A stretch of DNA of 64,000 bases from Selaginella tamariscina (taxonomy: Eukaryota; Streptophyta; Lycopodiopsida; Selaginellales; Selaginellaceae): NCBI GenBank assembly GCA_003024785.1, contig PUQB01000469.1:1-64000 (forward strand), in the 5' to 3' direction. Position numbers and translations under genes: made by a program. The notes beneath the pieces were generated by a model. It saw only the letters and a list, made by a program, of their open reading frames with translations, was not told the origin of the DNA and made no database searches. Numbering within the stretch: the stretch's first letter is position 1; the number at the start of each line of letters is the position of its first letter. Shown here piece after piece: positions 10,810 through 29,700 of the stretch.

Positions 10810-12182
10810 TGGGTCGCGTAGCCAGATGGGCATTACGTCTCCAGGTATATAACTTTAAGGTGGTGCACAGGCCTGGGCGAACAATGGTGGATGCGGATGC
10901 ACTTTCTCGAGCACCCTCTCCGATTCCACTTTGCCTGCTCATGCAGTAGCTGCAGCATTCGGTTTGATACAAGCCCCTCAGGTATTCGATGCCGACTTAC
11001 CATCCTTGGAACAGTGGCAGGATGCTCAAAAACATGAACCATGGACGAGGCAATTACGCGATGCGTTTGCAATCCGTCTTCCGAACCTCGGTTTCGACAA
11101 TATCATGCTCAGTTTCGACTTCAGGATGGTTTATTGTATTTTATTGGGACAAATCCAGAGGACAGATGGCGTTTGGCTGTACCCTCTACATATGTTCCAC
11201 ACCTTCTTCGAGCATATCATGATTCACCTATTGTTGGAGGTCATCTTGGTCACCAACGAGTGTTGGAGAAGCTGCGCCGATCATTTTATTGGCCCAGCAT
11301 GCGTGGTGATGTGATCAGGTATATTCAAAGTGTCCCACTTGTCAAACTCGGAATTCCTCTACGACTCGGGCCATGTTGGAATCCATCAATGTCTCTCGCC
11401 CTTTTGAGTTAATTGCAGTGGATTTAATGGGACCTTTTCCACGTTCTTCTCAAGGTAACCAGTACATCATTGTTGTATCCGATTATTTAACTCGATGGGT
11501 GGAGGTTGGTGCTCTTCCGGATGCAACTGCCATGTCAACAGCTTTGTTTCTGTTCGATAATGTGGTTTTGCAGCATTCTTGTCCAGAGCGGATGTTATCA
11601 GACAATGGCCCCGCTTTCATTGCAGAGGTATTCCGAGTGTTGTGTGAGAGGTTAGGGGTAAAACATTCATTTGCCTCTCCGTATCATCCACAAACTGATG
11701 GTTTGGTGGAGCGATTGAATCGGACCTTCAAGGGTATGATCTCGAAGTATGTGAACTTCAATCACACGGACTGGGATTGGTATTTGCGATGTTTGAGATT
11801 TGCTTATGTAACAGGCATTCAGAGTTCGATTGGTATCTCTCCATTCAAGGCATTGTATGGATATGATCCTAAGTTGCCTAGTGAATTGGGGTTATCATCG
11901 AATCTGCCACGTGCCGAGGATGCAAAGATGTGGGCTCGACATTTGGATGCTGTTTTGCCTCTTCTGCGTGCAGAGTCTGCTGAACATCTTGGTCGAGCTC
12001 AAATGCGGCAGCAATCTTCTTACAATGCACGACATCAAATTCCACCAGATTTTGCTGACGGTGACTTAGTCCTGGTACGTTTTCCCAAGCTGACTGCACC
12101 TGGGCTTGCAACTGGTTTATTACACAAGTGGCTTGGTCCCTACCGAGTACTCCGAAAGGTTGTCCTCAGGTATATCAAGTAA
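10810..12182 (+). pseudogene. RNase H end and integrase, frameshifted at its start
   Basis: After the break at 10809 the text resumes in other frames. The integrase zinc-binding region is at about 11210-11340 (GGHLGHQRVLEKLRRSFYWP). Its Cys pair looks damaged: 'CPLC'-like sequence is replaced by SVPLVKL in this frame. The catalytic core is intact in one frame from 11373: D in ELIAVDLMGPF, D in MLSDNGPAF and E in DGLVERLNRTF. The C-terminal part has the GDLVLVRFPKL and HKWLGPYRVLRKV strands. No chromodomain is seen before the stop at 12180-12182. Confidence 0.85.
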
Positions 12183-12331
12183 GGTTGGTGGGATCTCATG
12201 AGGTTGAGATAGTTCACGTGGTTTAATGAAACGGTTTGTCGTTCGAGACTCGTTGAGTACATTTGGTCATACCTTAATGGCCCAGCTCACACGGATCCAG
12301 GACCATCAGATCCATCACCATCTACAGCCGC

Positions 12332-12343
12332 GAGGGGAGATAA
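12332..12343 (+). other. Polypurine tract before the 3' LTR
   Basis: GAGGGGAGATAA ends directly at the TG of the 3' LTR. This is the expected plus-strand primer site for a Ty3/gypsy element. Confidence 0.7.
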
Positions 12344-12545
12344 TGTAAGATACTGTATATTAGGTAACATACCATATATACGCATGTGTATATACACACA
12401 TGCGTAGTGACACATGGGTGGTGATCTGGCCCCCATGTGTCAGCGCCACGTGTCGCATGTGTGCCACGTGGCAGGAGGTCTCCTGTATATAAGCAGGGTT
12501 TTTGTAATTGAATGATCTGACATCTTGAATATATCTGCTCTTTCA
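12344..12545 (+). repeat. 3' LTR
   Basis: 202 bp, TGTAAGATACTG...TGCTCTTTCA, the partner of the 5' LTR at 7629. It is followed by ACAC, the probable target duplication. Confidence 0.9.
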
Positions 12546-14237
12546 ACACCATATTAAATAAATAATCAAACATTTGTTAAAGTTTTGTAAAAAAATTAAA
12601 CATTACGAGGTTTTGAATTTGAATTTGTTTTAATAATTAAAAAGGTAAAAGAAAATTAAAATAACATTTTTAATTCATTAGCCGAATTAAGTTCCAATAA
12701 ACTGTTATTAAATTATTAACAACTACATCAATTTTACTGATGTATGTTTTCATATTATAATTATTGATATTATAATTATAAATAAATAAACATAATAATC
12801 AAGTTCCAAAGTATAAAGTAAAGTCATAATAAAGTCTTAATTGGTCTAAATAATTTTTAAATTTATAAAATTTTAAATCACGATTCTTCTTAAAACTAAT
12901 GTTGAGTTATAAATCAACTTTATAAAACTCTTAAAAATTTAAATTACTCAAACGAAGTAAACATAAATTATTATTTATTTAATGATTTATAATTAACACA
13001 TTATATATCATGATTTATAAATTCAATTTGTTCTTTTTTTATTTTAAATCATAATTTAGACTAAATGTTTTTAAATTATGAATTTAAAAGAAAGCATATT
13101 ATGATTTTTCAATATATTAATTTAAAATTATGGTCTAAATCGTTAACTCAAATGATTATAAATCATAATTCTTTAAATATTTAATTTAATTAAGATCAAT
13201 TAGTACTAAGTACAATTTTAATATTATTGAGTCCACAATTTATTTGAAACCATCAATTTAAAATTATTATCCTAGATCATAATTAAAAATTTAATCATGT
13301 ACAATTATTAAAATTATAATTGGATCACAATCCTTAAATTTTGAGTAGTTCTGTACCATAGTTTTTAAAAATTATTTAAGAAATGAAAGAATAAGATTAA
13401 ATAATTTTTAATTTTTTAAATAAATCAACAAATGTGATTAGTATTGTACAACTTTTTTAGATTTAGGATTGTTTAAAAATCAATATTTCAAACTTTGAAG
13501 CATGTGAACCTATATAATACTAATAGTAAATAAACTTTTAAAAAAAGAATGTGAATGAAAACAGTGAATTTCTAGTTCTACATGTGATTTTTAAAATTGC
13601 CAAGTGGTGTATAAAATTTTATATTTAATGTTAAAATTATGGAATAAGATCAAGAGTGGCTCATTTCGGTTTTTATAAATATTATTGGAGATTTTTTTTT
13701 TATATATATTTTCTAATTTTAAAGTTAAAAAGCAGAAACAATGGTTTTGTAAATTAAAATTAAATGGTTGTTTTAAATCTTAAAAGTAACCAACCACATA
13801 TTCATAAGTTTAAATCAAGGCTTCATTATCCATATTTTTCATCTTTAATATGCTAATTATTACTAAATAACGCTTAACCAAAGAGTTATTATTTATATAT
13901 TTAGCTTTATTGTAATACTCTGGATATGCGTGACTCGTCTTCGTGACTATATAATACTTCTGTTTGTATTATTTACCTGATTACTATTAGATTGCTCCAC
14001 TGATTTAAGCCTTATTATAAATAACAAAGTTTTATATTGTAATTTAGAAATACAAGAAATACATTTAGTATAAGATTTTGCATGTCTACATAACTCATAC
14101 AAACGGGTGGTTACGTTTGAGATAATACACAGTATGTACAATTGTGCTTCTCACACTACAATTAAAACAAAAAAGAAGAAAACAGAATATTATGTAGGAC
14201 TTGAAGAATATACCTTTGAATGTGAACAGCACGTGTT
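12546..14237. other. AT-rich intergenic stretch
   Basis: Very AT-rich. No supported gene, RNA or transposon ends. It probably includes the 3' flank of the minus-strand GON-4-like gene. Confidence 0.6.
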
Positions 14238-20545
<6,308 letters not shown>

Positions 20546-21028
20546 CTGGTGTGTATTGAGAGACGCCACACCTGAATCTATACATGGATTACAAGACTAT
20601 TCATCACCAACTTTATCTAGCGCGGATTGAGAAACCCTTACCTGGATCAAACCCCCGATTCATCTGTAGAAGCCGTAACCGAATTCAATACTGCATTCAT
20701 ATGGCGCCGCTGTTTCTCATAGAAGAACATTCACCCGGCGCTACGAGCGCCTCCGTCCTCCTCTTCCTCGGCTTTCCCGCTCCATCGCTATGGGAGCCCT
20801 AAATCCAAAATAAACCCTAATCGCTCCATTAGGTGATTAAACAATTAAGAATATGGGATAAGGATATGGTACATACACAAGTATCTTACAAAACAAAACA
20901 AGGATGACGTGTCGCTTCATTAGGTAACTAAACAATTAAGAATATGGGATAAGGATATGGATACGTACACAAGTATCTTACAAGGATGACGTCGTGGCAC
21001 GTGGCAAAATTCTAGGGTTCATACTGAA
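20546..21028. promoter_or_regulatory. Divergent promoter interval, GON-4-like / AS8-like
   Basis: 483 bp separate the start codons of the minus-strand GON-4-like gene and the plus-strand AS8-like gene. It includes the probable GON-4-like 5' leader with an intron (donor CAG/GTAAGG near 20643). Two tandem units, 20821-20911 and 20912-20994, are nearly identical: each starts TCGCTYCATTAGGT, contains AATATGGGATAAGGATATGG and ends AAGGATGACGT. The TGACGT cores match bZIP (as-1/TGA-type) sites. A CACGTGGC G-box lies at about 20998-21005. Confidence 0.65.
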
Positions 21029-22096
21029 ATGACAATGATTAATCTGTTCAGGAGGTACGAGAGATGGAATCCGGTGCATCCGACCTATGGTGCGTTCTGG
21101 GGCATTGGATTCGGACTCGGATGCGGGGTCGGATGGGGTCCCGGATTTGGTCCGGAGGTTATCGGGTATGTCGGATGGGCTGCGGGCTGGGTTCAGTGTG
21201 GGTGTTACCACAGTCGGAATTGGTGTCGGATTACCCGCCGGCGGACTTGCTTGCCTCCCCTCAGACGGTAAATTGTTTACTTAATTTCATATAATGTACC
21301 AAATGAGACACGATTTCACTTAAAATCTTGATATATACTAGATGTGACAAAGTATCACATCTAGTAATATATACAAGTAAATATATAACATAACCGTATA
21401 ATTTGTAATAGATAAAACCATTTTTTCTTTCTTATGCACATGGTGTGTGTGTACATAAACTAGTAACTGGCTTGCTGAAACTCTATATGTATGGTTATAT
21501 GTATATTATATTAGGGCGTGTATGGAATTGATTTTCCGTGGTTAATGGATAATGCTTTCGGGTTACATGCATAAATAATATCTGTAACATATTATATATA
21601 CGTTGCAATTATATCACATACATAATATTCGGGTATATGTTTATCTCTCTCTCTCCACACACACATACACACGAAGATAATAAACCTAGCCTAATTTTCA
21701 TAATCATTATAAATAACCTTTTACTGTATATCAATATTTCAATATGAAACACACACACACACGCACACGTGCATACATGCATACGTACACACACACACAC
21801 ATATATATATATAACATAAACTTCGTTTATGCAGTTGTTTCACTTGCAAGCCCAGTATAATGGATTTCACAATGTCTAAAGCAGCACCTGCCGCAAGACA
21901 AGGTTGGTATGCGCTAAGTGTACACATAGCAAGGTTAATCAGACAAGGTAACACTAAGCCCAAGTTAAACACGCAGTTTAAGAGCTCACCCAAGTTAAAC
22001 AACCAGTTTAAGAGTCCACCAAATTTGTTAAAACTATGGGATTCACTTCATTCTGCAGCTTTGTCACAGTTTAATAAGGGTAATGTAGGCGTTTAA
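21029..22096 (+). CDS. Cadmium-induced AS8-like small glycine-rich membrane protein
   Basis: Exon 1 (21029-21267) begins MTMINLFRRYERWNPVHPTY, then GAFWGIGFGLGCGVGWGPGF and GPEVIGYVG. This is the N-terminal signature of the small plant family annotated as cadmium-induced protein AS8. The Gly-rich hydrophobic tail (FSVGVTTVGIGVGLPAGG) is present but in two other frames, so one or two 1-nt indels lie near 21170-21195. The likely donor is GAC-G/GTAAAT. The second exon (21835-22096 after ...TTTATGCAG) gives a Lys/Asn-rich tail with an internal repeat (PKLNTQFKSS / PKLNNQFKSP), but its phase does not join cleanly. Molecular function is unknown. It lies head to head with the GON-4-like gene. Confidence 0.65.
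21336..21366. repeat. Perfect short inverted repeat in the AS8-like intron
   Basis: Two 12-bp arms, TACTAGATGTGA and TCACATCTAGTA, are separated by 7 bp, with AT-rich extensions on both sides. Probably a local hairpin or a small MITE remnant; no target duplication is visible. Confidence 0.7.
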
Positions 22097-22759
22097 AGCC
22101 TAGCAGTAGTGATCCAATCTCTAACAAGCCTCATTAACTTTGTTCAAATTCCTGTTGTATATATGTGTGTATGTATGTATATTGTGTGTGTATGTGTGAG
22201 ATGTACATATGTTGTACACACCTGTATATACAGACATTCTCTCTCTCACGTGAGACGTCCATTTTGGAGGTCTGAGAGGGCATTTATTGATACTGAAGTA
22301 GCTCACACACTAAGAGTAATATTTGTGGGGTTTGGTCTGACTTTACAGCTTACAAAGTTTTCAAATTCATGCATTGAAATTTAAACAGTACAGTTTCGTA
22401 TTTAATACAAGCAGAAAAAAAAGAAATATTATACAGGTATATGACCTTTTCTCGTATATGATATAAATACAGGTGTGTGTGCGTGTGTATGCGTGTGTTG
22501 TGATGGGTTGCTTTCACACACCAGAACAAGTCTAAATGTATTAAGTACCTGAAACGGCGCCTTCACTTACCGAGTCACTGTCCAATTGCAAGTGCAGATG
22601 AAGGTTTACTCTTTTAAATTATATTAAATGTTTTTAAAAGAAGAAACTTCTTAATTTAATATATATATTTAATTAAATTTATATTAATTTAATTATATAT
22701 TAATTAAGTTTATAAACTAATTGATACAGTGATACCTGACAACCACTTTGTGAAGCTTT

Positions 22760-22813
22760 AAGCTGGGAGAGCGTAGTTGCACGTGTATATGCAACTTTTC
22801 CTTATCCCAGCTT
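22760..22813. repeat. Nested hairpin upstream of the pectinesterase
   Basis: The outer arms AAGCTGGGA (22760-22768) and TCCCAGCTT (22805-22813) enclose inner arms GTTGCA (22776-22781) and TGCAAC (22790-22795). It lies about 30 bp before the first ATG of the pectinesterase. It could be a leader hairpin or chance. Confidence 0.6.
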
Positions 22814-22844
22814 TACAAAAGTCGGACAGTTCGCGATATATCTC

Positions 22845-24325
22845 ATGAATCGTATGCAACAGAAGCAAGGAATGAAGCCTTTGTTGTTGAGGTTTCACAT
22901 TGGAATGATTATGTCATCATATTACAAGTACCATGGAGAATGTAATTCCTATGGTTCTATTTCTATAGCATTCCATGGCTTGTTCAATGTACATATTAAT
23001 AATTATACTTTATTTATCAACCCATTGAATAGTACCCAAGCAATAGGGAATTCCTCATTCTCTATGGTTAAACCAGGAGGCTCTGTTTATGTTAATGACG
23101 GATTGTTTCGGTTCATGGTTGTTGATAATGCAGCTCTTCCTTCACAAACTGGAGTATATAAAACTATTCAAGCAGCTATAGATGCTGTTCCCTCTGGTAA
23201 TCAACATTGGATCTTCATTCAAGTTGGTCCTGGAATTTCCAGTAAGTAACAGTTTTTATTGTGTGTGTGTGTGTGTGTGTGTTATTAATTTGATTTACTA
23301 CAGTGAGAAGATAACGATTCCATATACAAAGTCTTATATTGTGCTACAAGGCGCTGGAGGGACTTCACTGCGATTACGTGGAGTGATACTGCAAGTACAG
23401 TTGGACAGCAAACAGTGCTACATTTAGTGCATATGCACCAAACTTCATTGCTAAATACATCAGCTTTAAGGTAAATCATATAATTATCATTAATTAATGT
23501 TGTTTAATTATATTCCATTAACAACAGAATAATGCACCACCTCCACCTCCAGGAGCTCAAAACAGACAGGCAGTGGCCGCGCTAATTGCCGGTGACATGG
23601 CAGCGTTTTATTCGTGTGGTTTCTATGGAGCTCAGGATACACTCTTTGATTATCAAGGCCGTCACTATTACCGCGATTGTTACATTGAAGGCTCCATTGA
23701 CTTCATATTTGGGCACGCAAAGTCGGTTTTCAAGGTGTGTGTGCGTGCGTGTGTGATATATAGGAAAAATTATCAAATTGACCCTTTAGTTTTACATAAT
23801 TATAGTTTTACATAATTATCAAACTGACCTTTTGGTTCTTTATAATTCTCAAATTGGCTAATACACACATACCCACACACACATATAGTTTAGATATATT
23901 TTTGCTTTAAACAATATATTGCATGTGTGCGGGTGTATGTGTCTGTTCTGATTAATATAATTTGACTCAGGGTCAATTTGATAATTATATAAAGCTAGAG
24001 GTTAGTTTGATAATTATATGAAAATAGGGGGTAATTTAATAATTATATCAAACTATTGAAACTATAGAGCCATTTTGTTTTTCAGGGATGTGAGGTACAT
24101 GCAATTGCAGAGAGCACAGGCTCGGTGACAGCACAGAACCGAGGCGATCCACAAGAGAATTCCGGCTTCATCTTTATTGGCTGTACAGTTACTGGTACTG
24201 GCACTATCTTCTTAGGAAGAGCATGGGGAGCATATTCCACAGTTATTTATCTCTTCACTTATATGGGCAACATTATAGTTTCTGAAGGCTGGAGCGACTG
24301 GGGCGTACAACACAGACAGCAGTAC

Positions 24326-24356
<31 letters not shown>

Positions 24357-24526
24357 ACTGGGTGTTTACTTGACAGGACGGTGTATTATGGACAATATAA
24401 GTGTTTTGGGCCAGGAGCAAATGAGGCAGGACGTGTAAGATGGTCACATGAACTCACGGATGATGAGGCAAGGCCATTTTGGCAGTGAGCTTCATTGATG
24501 GAGCAGAATGGCTACATGAGTTATAG
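22845..24526 (+). CDS. Pectinesterase (pectin methylesterase), frame-broken
   Basis: Predicted exons: 22845-23241, 23304-23470, 23528-23734, 24086-24321, 24377-24526. The enzyme removes methyl groups from cell-wall homogalacturonan. Visible family boxes: [51 protein letters not shown] (catalytic Asp), LGRAWGAYS (LGRPW box, with the catalytic Arg) and [19 protein letters not shown] at the C-terminus. No PMEI pro-domain or clear signal peptide is seen. Breaks: phase error at the exon 1/2 join, 2-nt insertion or frame change after GQQT (about 23412), and a missing T near 24476 giving TGA at 24486 where the conserved stop is TAG at 24524. The start is uncertain. Exons 3-5 are duplicated at 42312. 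Confidence 0.85.
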
Positions 24527-26757
24527 CATTTATATAGTATATAGAAAGAATATTCAGATTTTTTGTTTAAATGTGAAATAATTAAAAAATTTAAGCTTTA
24601 GACATGGTTAATACTAAATATTGAATATTTCATTTAATCATAAGTATGAGAAAATATGTTAGTTTTAAAATATCCTATAAATAAATAAGATCAATTATTC
24701 ACATTTGTTATTAATGAAAATCAATTATAATTAAATAAAAACATAATCGTTATTTTCCAACCCCATGTCGTCCAATTAAAATCAAAATAATCAACTAAAA
24801 CTTTCATTATTAACCTTAGATCAAAATTACTGTGTTATTATTAAAAGTTACATTAAATCATTAATTGGATAGAAAAGATCTTTTAAATTAAATAAATTTA
24901 AATGAATTCAATGATTATCTTATGAATTAAATGAATAATGGATAAATGAATATATTCAATGAAATTAAATTGTTCAATGGAAGTGTGTAATCACGAACGT
25001 GAATGTATCTTTAAAGGATTTTATTATTTATTAAAGACAAATTAAGATAAAAAAAAAATTTATAAAAGAAAAAATTCATACTAAATAATAATGAAGGATG
25101 TGAATGTTTATTACGGCACTTAACAAACTTATTAAAAAAGATTGTATTTTATAATGAAATAAAAGAAAAATATAAGAAAACCTTATACTCAACAATAATA
25201 TAAATATTCAATATAAGATTTTTTTTTAATCAAAGTCTTTCAATGTTAAACTATATTAATGTTTTTTCTTTTAAAACATCTTAAATCCAAAAATAACAAA
25301 TTGTCCTATGCAAAAAAATGTGTATATATACATATGTTAATTAACAAGTATATAGTTGTTTATTCATGAGGAATGGATAATCAGTATAGTCCAGAACTGG
25401 GTCTGGCGTATAAGAAAAGGCTCCATAAACAACAAGATCTGCCCATCCAGCCATAATTGATTGGTTATCATCCTCTTTTTTATATCTTGCAGTTCGTTTG
25501 CAAACGTGTTACCAGATAACGTTTCACATGTTTCTACCGTTTCGTTAGTGTGTTCACAAAATATGTTTAAAAACACGTTTGTCCAATTTATTAATTTTTT
25601 AATTAAAATAAGAAACCTATGCATTCTTGAGAGGTTTTGTACAAATTTTTGCATGGATAAATTATTAAATAAAATCATTTAATTGTTTTTGGACCTTACT
25701 AAACATGAGTGCACAAGTGGCATTATAAATATTGTTGAGGAGATTCTTAAGAAGATTTACGAATAAAGGAATTAAAAACAAGCAAGATAAGCATATCTAT
25801 TGTCACTGATAATGAAGAATCAGCAATAATGACAAACAAATAATGTAAATAAAAATATCAGTAAAAAAGAGAATGACAAACAAAGACAGTTTGTTTAGTT
25901 TGTATTAGTTTCTTATTTGTTTTATTTGGTTTAATTTTAAATATGTAATTTGAATATTTTAAAATCCCAGCATTTTAATATTTAAATATGCTAAATATTT
26001 AAATATTTAATTTTATTTTATTTTTTGTTACACATTTGCAGGATTTTAAAAACATTTAAGAACACATTTGCAAACTCATAACCCTTTCGAAAAAATCCGT
26101 TAGCATCAACCTCTCTCACTTAGAAACACAACTGTTCTTCTCTTGAACAACTCGATTAGTAAGTCTAAACATGCCCCATGAGTAAATGCAATAGGCAAAC
26201 TTCTTATAGAATGTTTAAGTTACCTAAGGCCTCTGATGAGTATCTTCCAAGTTGTAAAGCATCAGAATCAACAGCTTCTTAAGTAGTTGGAAACGGGGAC
26301 AACTTCATACCTGACTAATCTCTTCACAAATTGCACGTACTATCTCGAGTAAGAACCTACAAAATTCTCTAATGAGTCACAGTATCTATCTATTCGATCG
26401 TTTATGCTGTTCGGGAACTAGTCAACTAAATAGCCATGAGCATAACCATGGATCTCTACACCATCAAACCTTACATATTCTCTTGTAATGACAACATATA
26501 CATGGTGTGTGCGTTATAAAGTCTTCAACAATAGATCAATAGAGTTGCTTGGTCCTCATTCCAATGAAGTCTTGTTCTATTGTGCTCAATAATTATACAC
26601 ATTAGAAAAAAATTCCAGCAACGGTATTCCTACAATCTTTAGTGTCACAATTGAACATAGTTCTCAAAAAAGGAAAAGCTTTGCTTTGTCACCAACACCA
26701 ATGTTGACTTAAGTGATCACTAGCCACAAGGAGCTCGTGTTGGACAAGAGGATCTAT
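24527..26757 (+). repeat. AT-rich flank, directly duplicated at 43223-46233
   Basis: This stretch continues the homology between the two pectinesterase copies and matches the second copy in the same orientation, apart from small indels. The main difference is that the second copy carries a solo LTR at 45478. I see no gene. Short frames such as 25364-25678 (minus) are not conserved. Confidence 0.8.
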
Positions 26758-29700
26758 GGGTGCAGGGTTGAGTATTGTAGCATCAACCCAAACTTCACCT
26801 ACTGTTGAATAAAGAATAGGTACTTGAGCTTATGCGTAAAATGAGGACAAGAACTTGTGCATCCTACTTCATAGGGTGGTGTTGTGTCCTTACCTTAAAG
26901 GTGAAGGAGGTAAAGAAGTGTGGGTAACAAATAACATAAGAAGTACCAAAAGAGCATCTCAAAACCATTGAAGTATTACATCATCAATGACCAACACACA
27001 ATAACAGCAGCTTGGCATCTTATCAAAGCACACAAAAGCAATGACATGGCCAACAAACTCTTGTTGAGGCTCCTTGAAAAACTAAGAAAACGAGTTATTT
27101 TTTGGCAAAGTCAAGTCTCTACATCCAAGCGTATCAAAAAACTATTTACAAAGTGGGATGTTGTTGACACCAACCACTACAATAATAAGATAGGAGAAGT
27201 TCCAGCACACACAGCAAATGTGGCAAAACCTTGAGAGAACACTTAGAGCCACAATAAAGAATAAGCAAAGCGCGTCATACCGGGTAAGAATGTTTGCCCA
27301 ATGGGATTTATCCCACCCACATCCTTGGTCCTATCCAAAACGTCGGCGAGAATTTATCCTGCTAGCATCCTTGATGGGATTTATCCTGCACACATTTTGT
27401 ATTTGTAAATTTAATCCTTCTCTTTCAAAAAACCAAAGAAATTGTAGTCGTGGACTTTTCTAAGGTGGTGGAAGTCAAACATCATTTATGATGATGTTCA
27501 TTTCCTACCCGATGACAATGTGTTTAATAATGAATGACCATCATGAGGACTTTCATGAATGAAACACTCAAGGAATGAAGAAAAAATAGGCACTTGTCTA
27601 GAAGTCATCCGCTACAAAGAACCTAGGTAAGTTGCCGAAGACAAAGGCTATACTAGCTTCAAAGAAAGTTGATATCAATTTCAAAACTCACATGGCTAAA
27701 GCCCCTCAATTGAACAACAATGGAGGATGCGGGTGTGCTAGCGAATTTGGTGTTCAACAATGACTTGCAAATAAACCTAAGCACAACCATGTCTTCTTTT
27801 TCTATAAGGGCAATGGAGCTGAAGTTGATCCGACATTTTAAGAAGTGGTTAGGGATACACTACCATAAACTCCGATTAATGTTGAGCCCAATGTAGAAGA
27901 GGCCAAGGATTATTTGAAGATGATCGACGACGATATGCTCAAGTAATGGTTAGACCTAGGGGAAGATCTGGCCAAGAATCTCTCTACATGCAAATGCCAA
28001 AAAGAAAAACATAAGCATCATCCCTTCTCTTATGGCAATTCTTAAGCATCAAAGAATAGAGCTTAATTGATAAGGGTTGATGCACCATCCATGACGAGCC
28101 CTACATGATATTACAGTCAGATTCAGATACCTTTTAGGATGCCATAGTTGCCTACATGAAGCCATTCTAGTTGTTTGTGATGGATTTGTGGGTATCAAGT
28201 TGAGAAAGTGCTTAAGGATTTAATTGAAATTAAGCTTGGTTGTACAACCACCTACATTGAAGGGATATTACATGAACAACAAAGATCCAAGAAGTTTGAT
28301 ACTATTGTTCACTAATGCGCCAAACTTTATCCTTTTAAACAAGTGAAAGACATTTGCTTTCATTTGGACATGCCTGTATGTGACTTGTGCAGCGCTAGCC
28401 ATAGGAAACGTCTTCACCAATGTAATTTATTTGGATATATAGGTGCTTTTCATGCAGTATCATGGACCTAGTTAGGGGTCCCTTAGAGTTGCTTGGGTAT
28501 TCAGCTATTGTATTAAAGGGTTTGTGATGAGCATGTTTATTGTCGATATGAATAAGACAATAGTTTGATGACTTATGAATGTGTATAGAACACATCACCC
28601 TAGGAAACCTATCCAGAATATACAAGAGGTATCTTGTGGAAAACATCAAGAAATCATGATCAAAATCAAAATAGGAATCAAAGGACTCTGAAGAATTTCT
28701 TTTTCTAAAGGATGAAGTTAATAAAGGAGAAGTCACCAAGAAACAATATCGAATAAAAAATCATCAGGAAAAGAAATCGATGCTAACGAACGATCTCCCA
28801 AGTGGCCAAAACTATCCCTAGCCATTTGAAGGTAACAAAGCAAAAGATTACTAAGAGGGAGCTATATATAGTTGTAAATAAGTGTAACATAAGACAATTA
28901 GTACCATGTATATTTTGTACAGAAAAAAAATTTCAAGGGCTAATGCAGCATGGGTTACATTTTATCAATATATTCATTTTCATTTTAACTCACGATAATT
29001 TTTAACAACATAAGAATGTAAAGTGAAGATTTTTATCATGCGAACAAGGTAAAAGAAGGGTATGGTAAAAATTTATTGTGCCACATGTCAGGATGATAGA
29101 ATTCATGCAGAACTTCAACATTAACGCGCTAAAGATATTGTTCTTTTGAAAATAACTAAGGTGGGTCTCAACAAGTGTTTTGAGATGTTCACACTGCAAG
29201 ATTTATTCATTCCACTAGAAGATGCAATTTCTAAACCTCAATATCTTAATTCGGCAAATGACATGGAAATGTAAATTATCATTTGGAGGGATTTGTCTTC
29301 CACTAGAAATACTAATTTCCTTAAGATTCAGAAAGTTCAAAAAGAAAAACAAGTCAATTTCCAAAACTATAGTAATGATCTAGTTGTGATTTTAAATGAG
29401 CCTCTTCAAATCAAACATTTATAATACTATTGCTAGAAGAAGACGTTATAAATGCACTTGACTAGTGTCATATCATTTCACTTGTGCAAGAAGACAAGGA
29501 TTCCAATCACCGGGTTCAACTAGGTACTCAAACTAGCATTGAGGAGGTCGTGTTAACAAGCACAATAGAGCATAAAGACATGGAGGATATTGTTAAGAGT
29601 GTGCAAGCTCAATGCTTGGCAATGAAAGTTTCAAAAAAGCCAACAACAAGATGATGAAACAACATCTTACACAAAAGTAAATTGCAGTCATTAACAATTG

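Larger units (their letters stand above)
7629..12545 (+). mobile_element. Ty3/gypsy LTR retrotransposon, near full length, frame-broken
   Basis: A 4.9-kb element bounded by two similar LTRs (TGTAAGATACTG...TGCTCTTTCA) with a probable 4-bp target duplication ACAC on each side. The internal order is gag, zinc knuckle, aspartic protease, reverse transcriptase, RNase H, integrase. The integrase lying after RNase H marks it as Ty3/gypsy (Metaviridae type) and not copia. No chromodomain is visible after the integrase. Several frameshifts and stops, mainly in gag, between RNase H and integrase and at the RT start, make it non-autonomous as read. Confidence 0.92.

Noticed and set aside
22250-22280. 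CCATTTTGGAGG near 22259 as a second end of the DNA transposon
   Set aside because: It shares only a short word with the left terminal repeat at 33275; no further match on either side.
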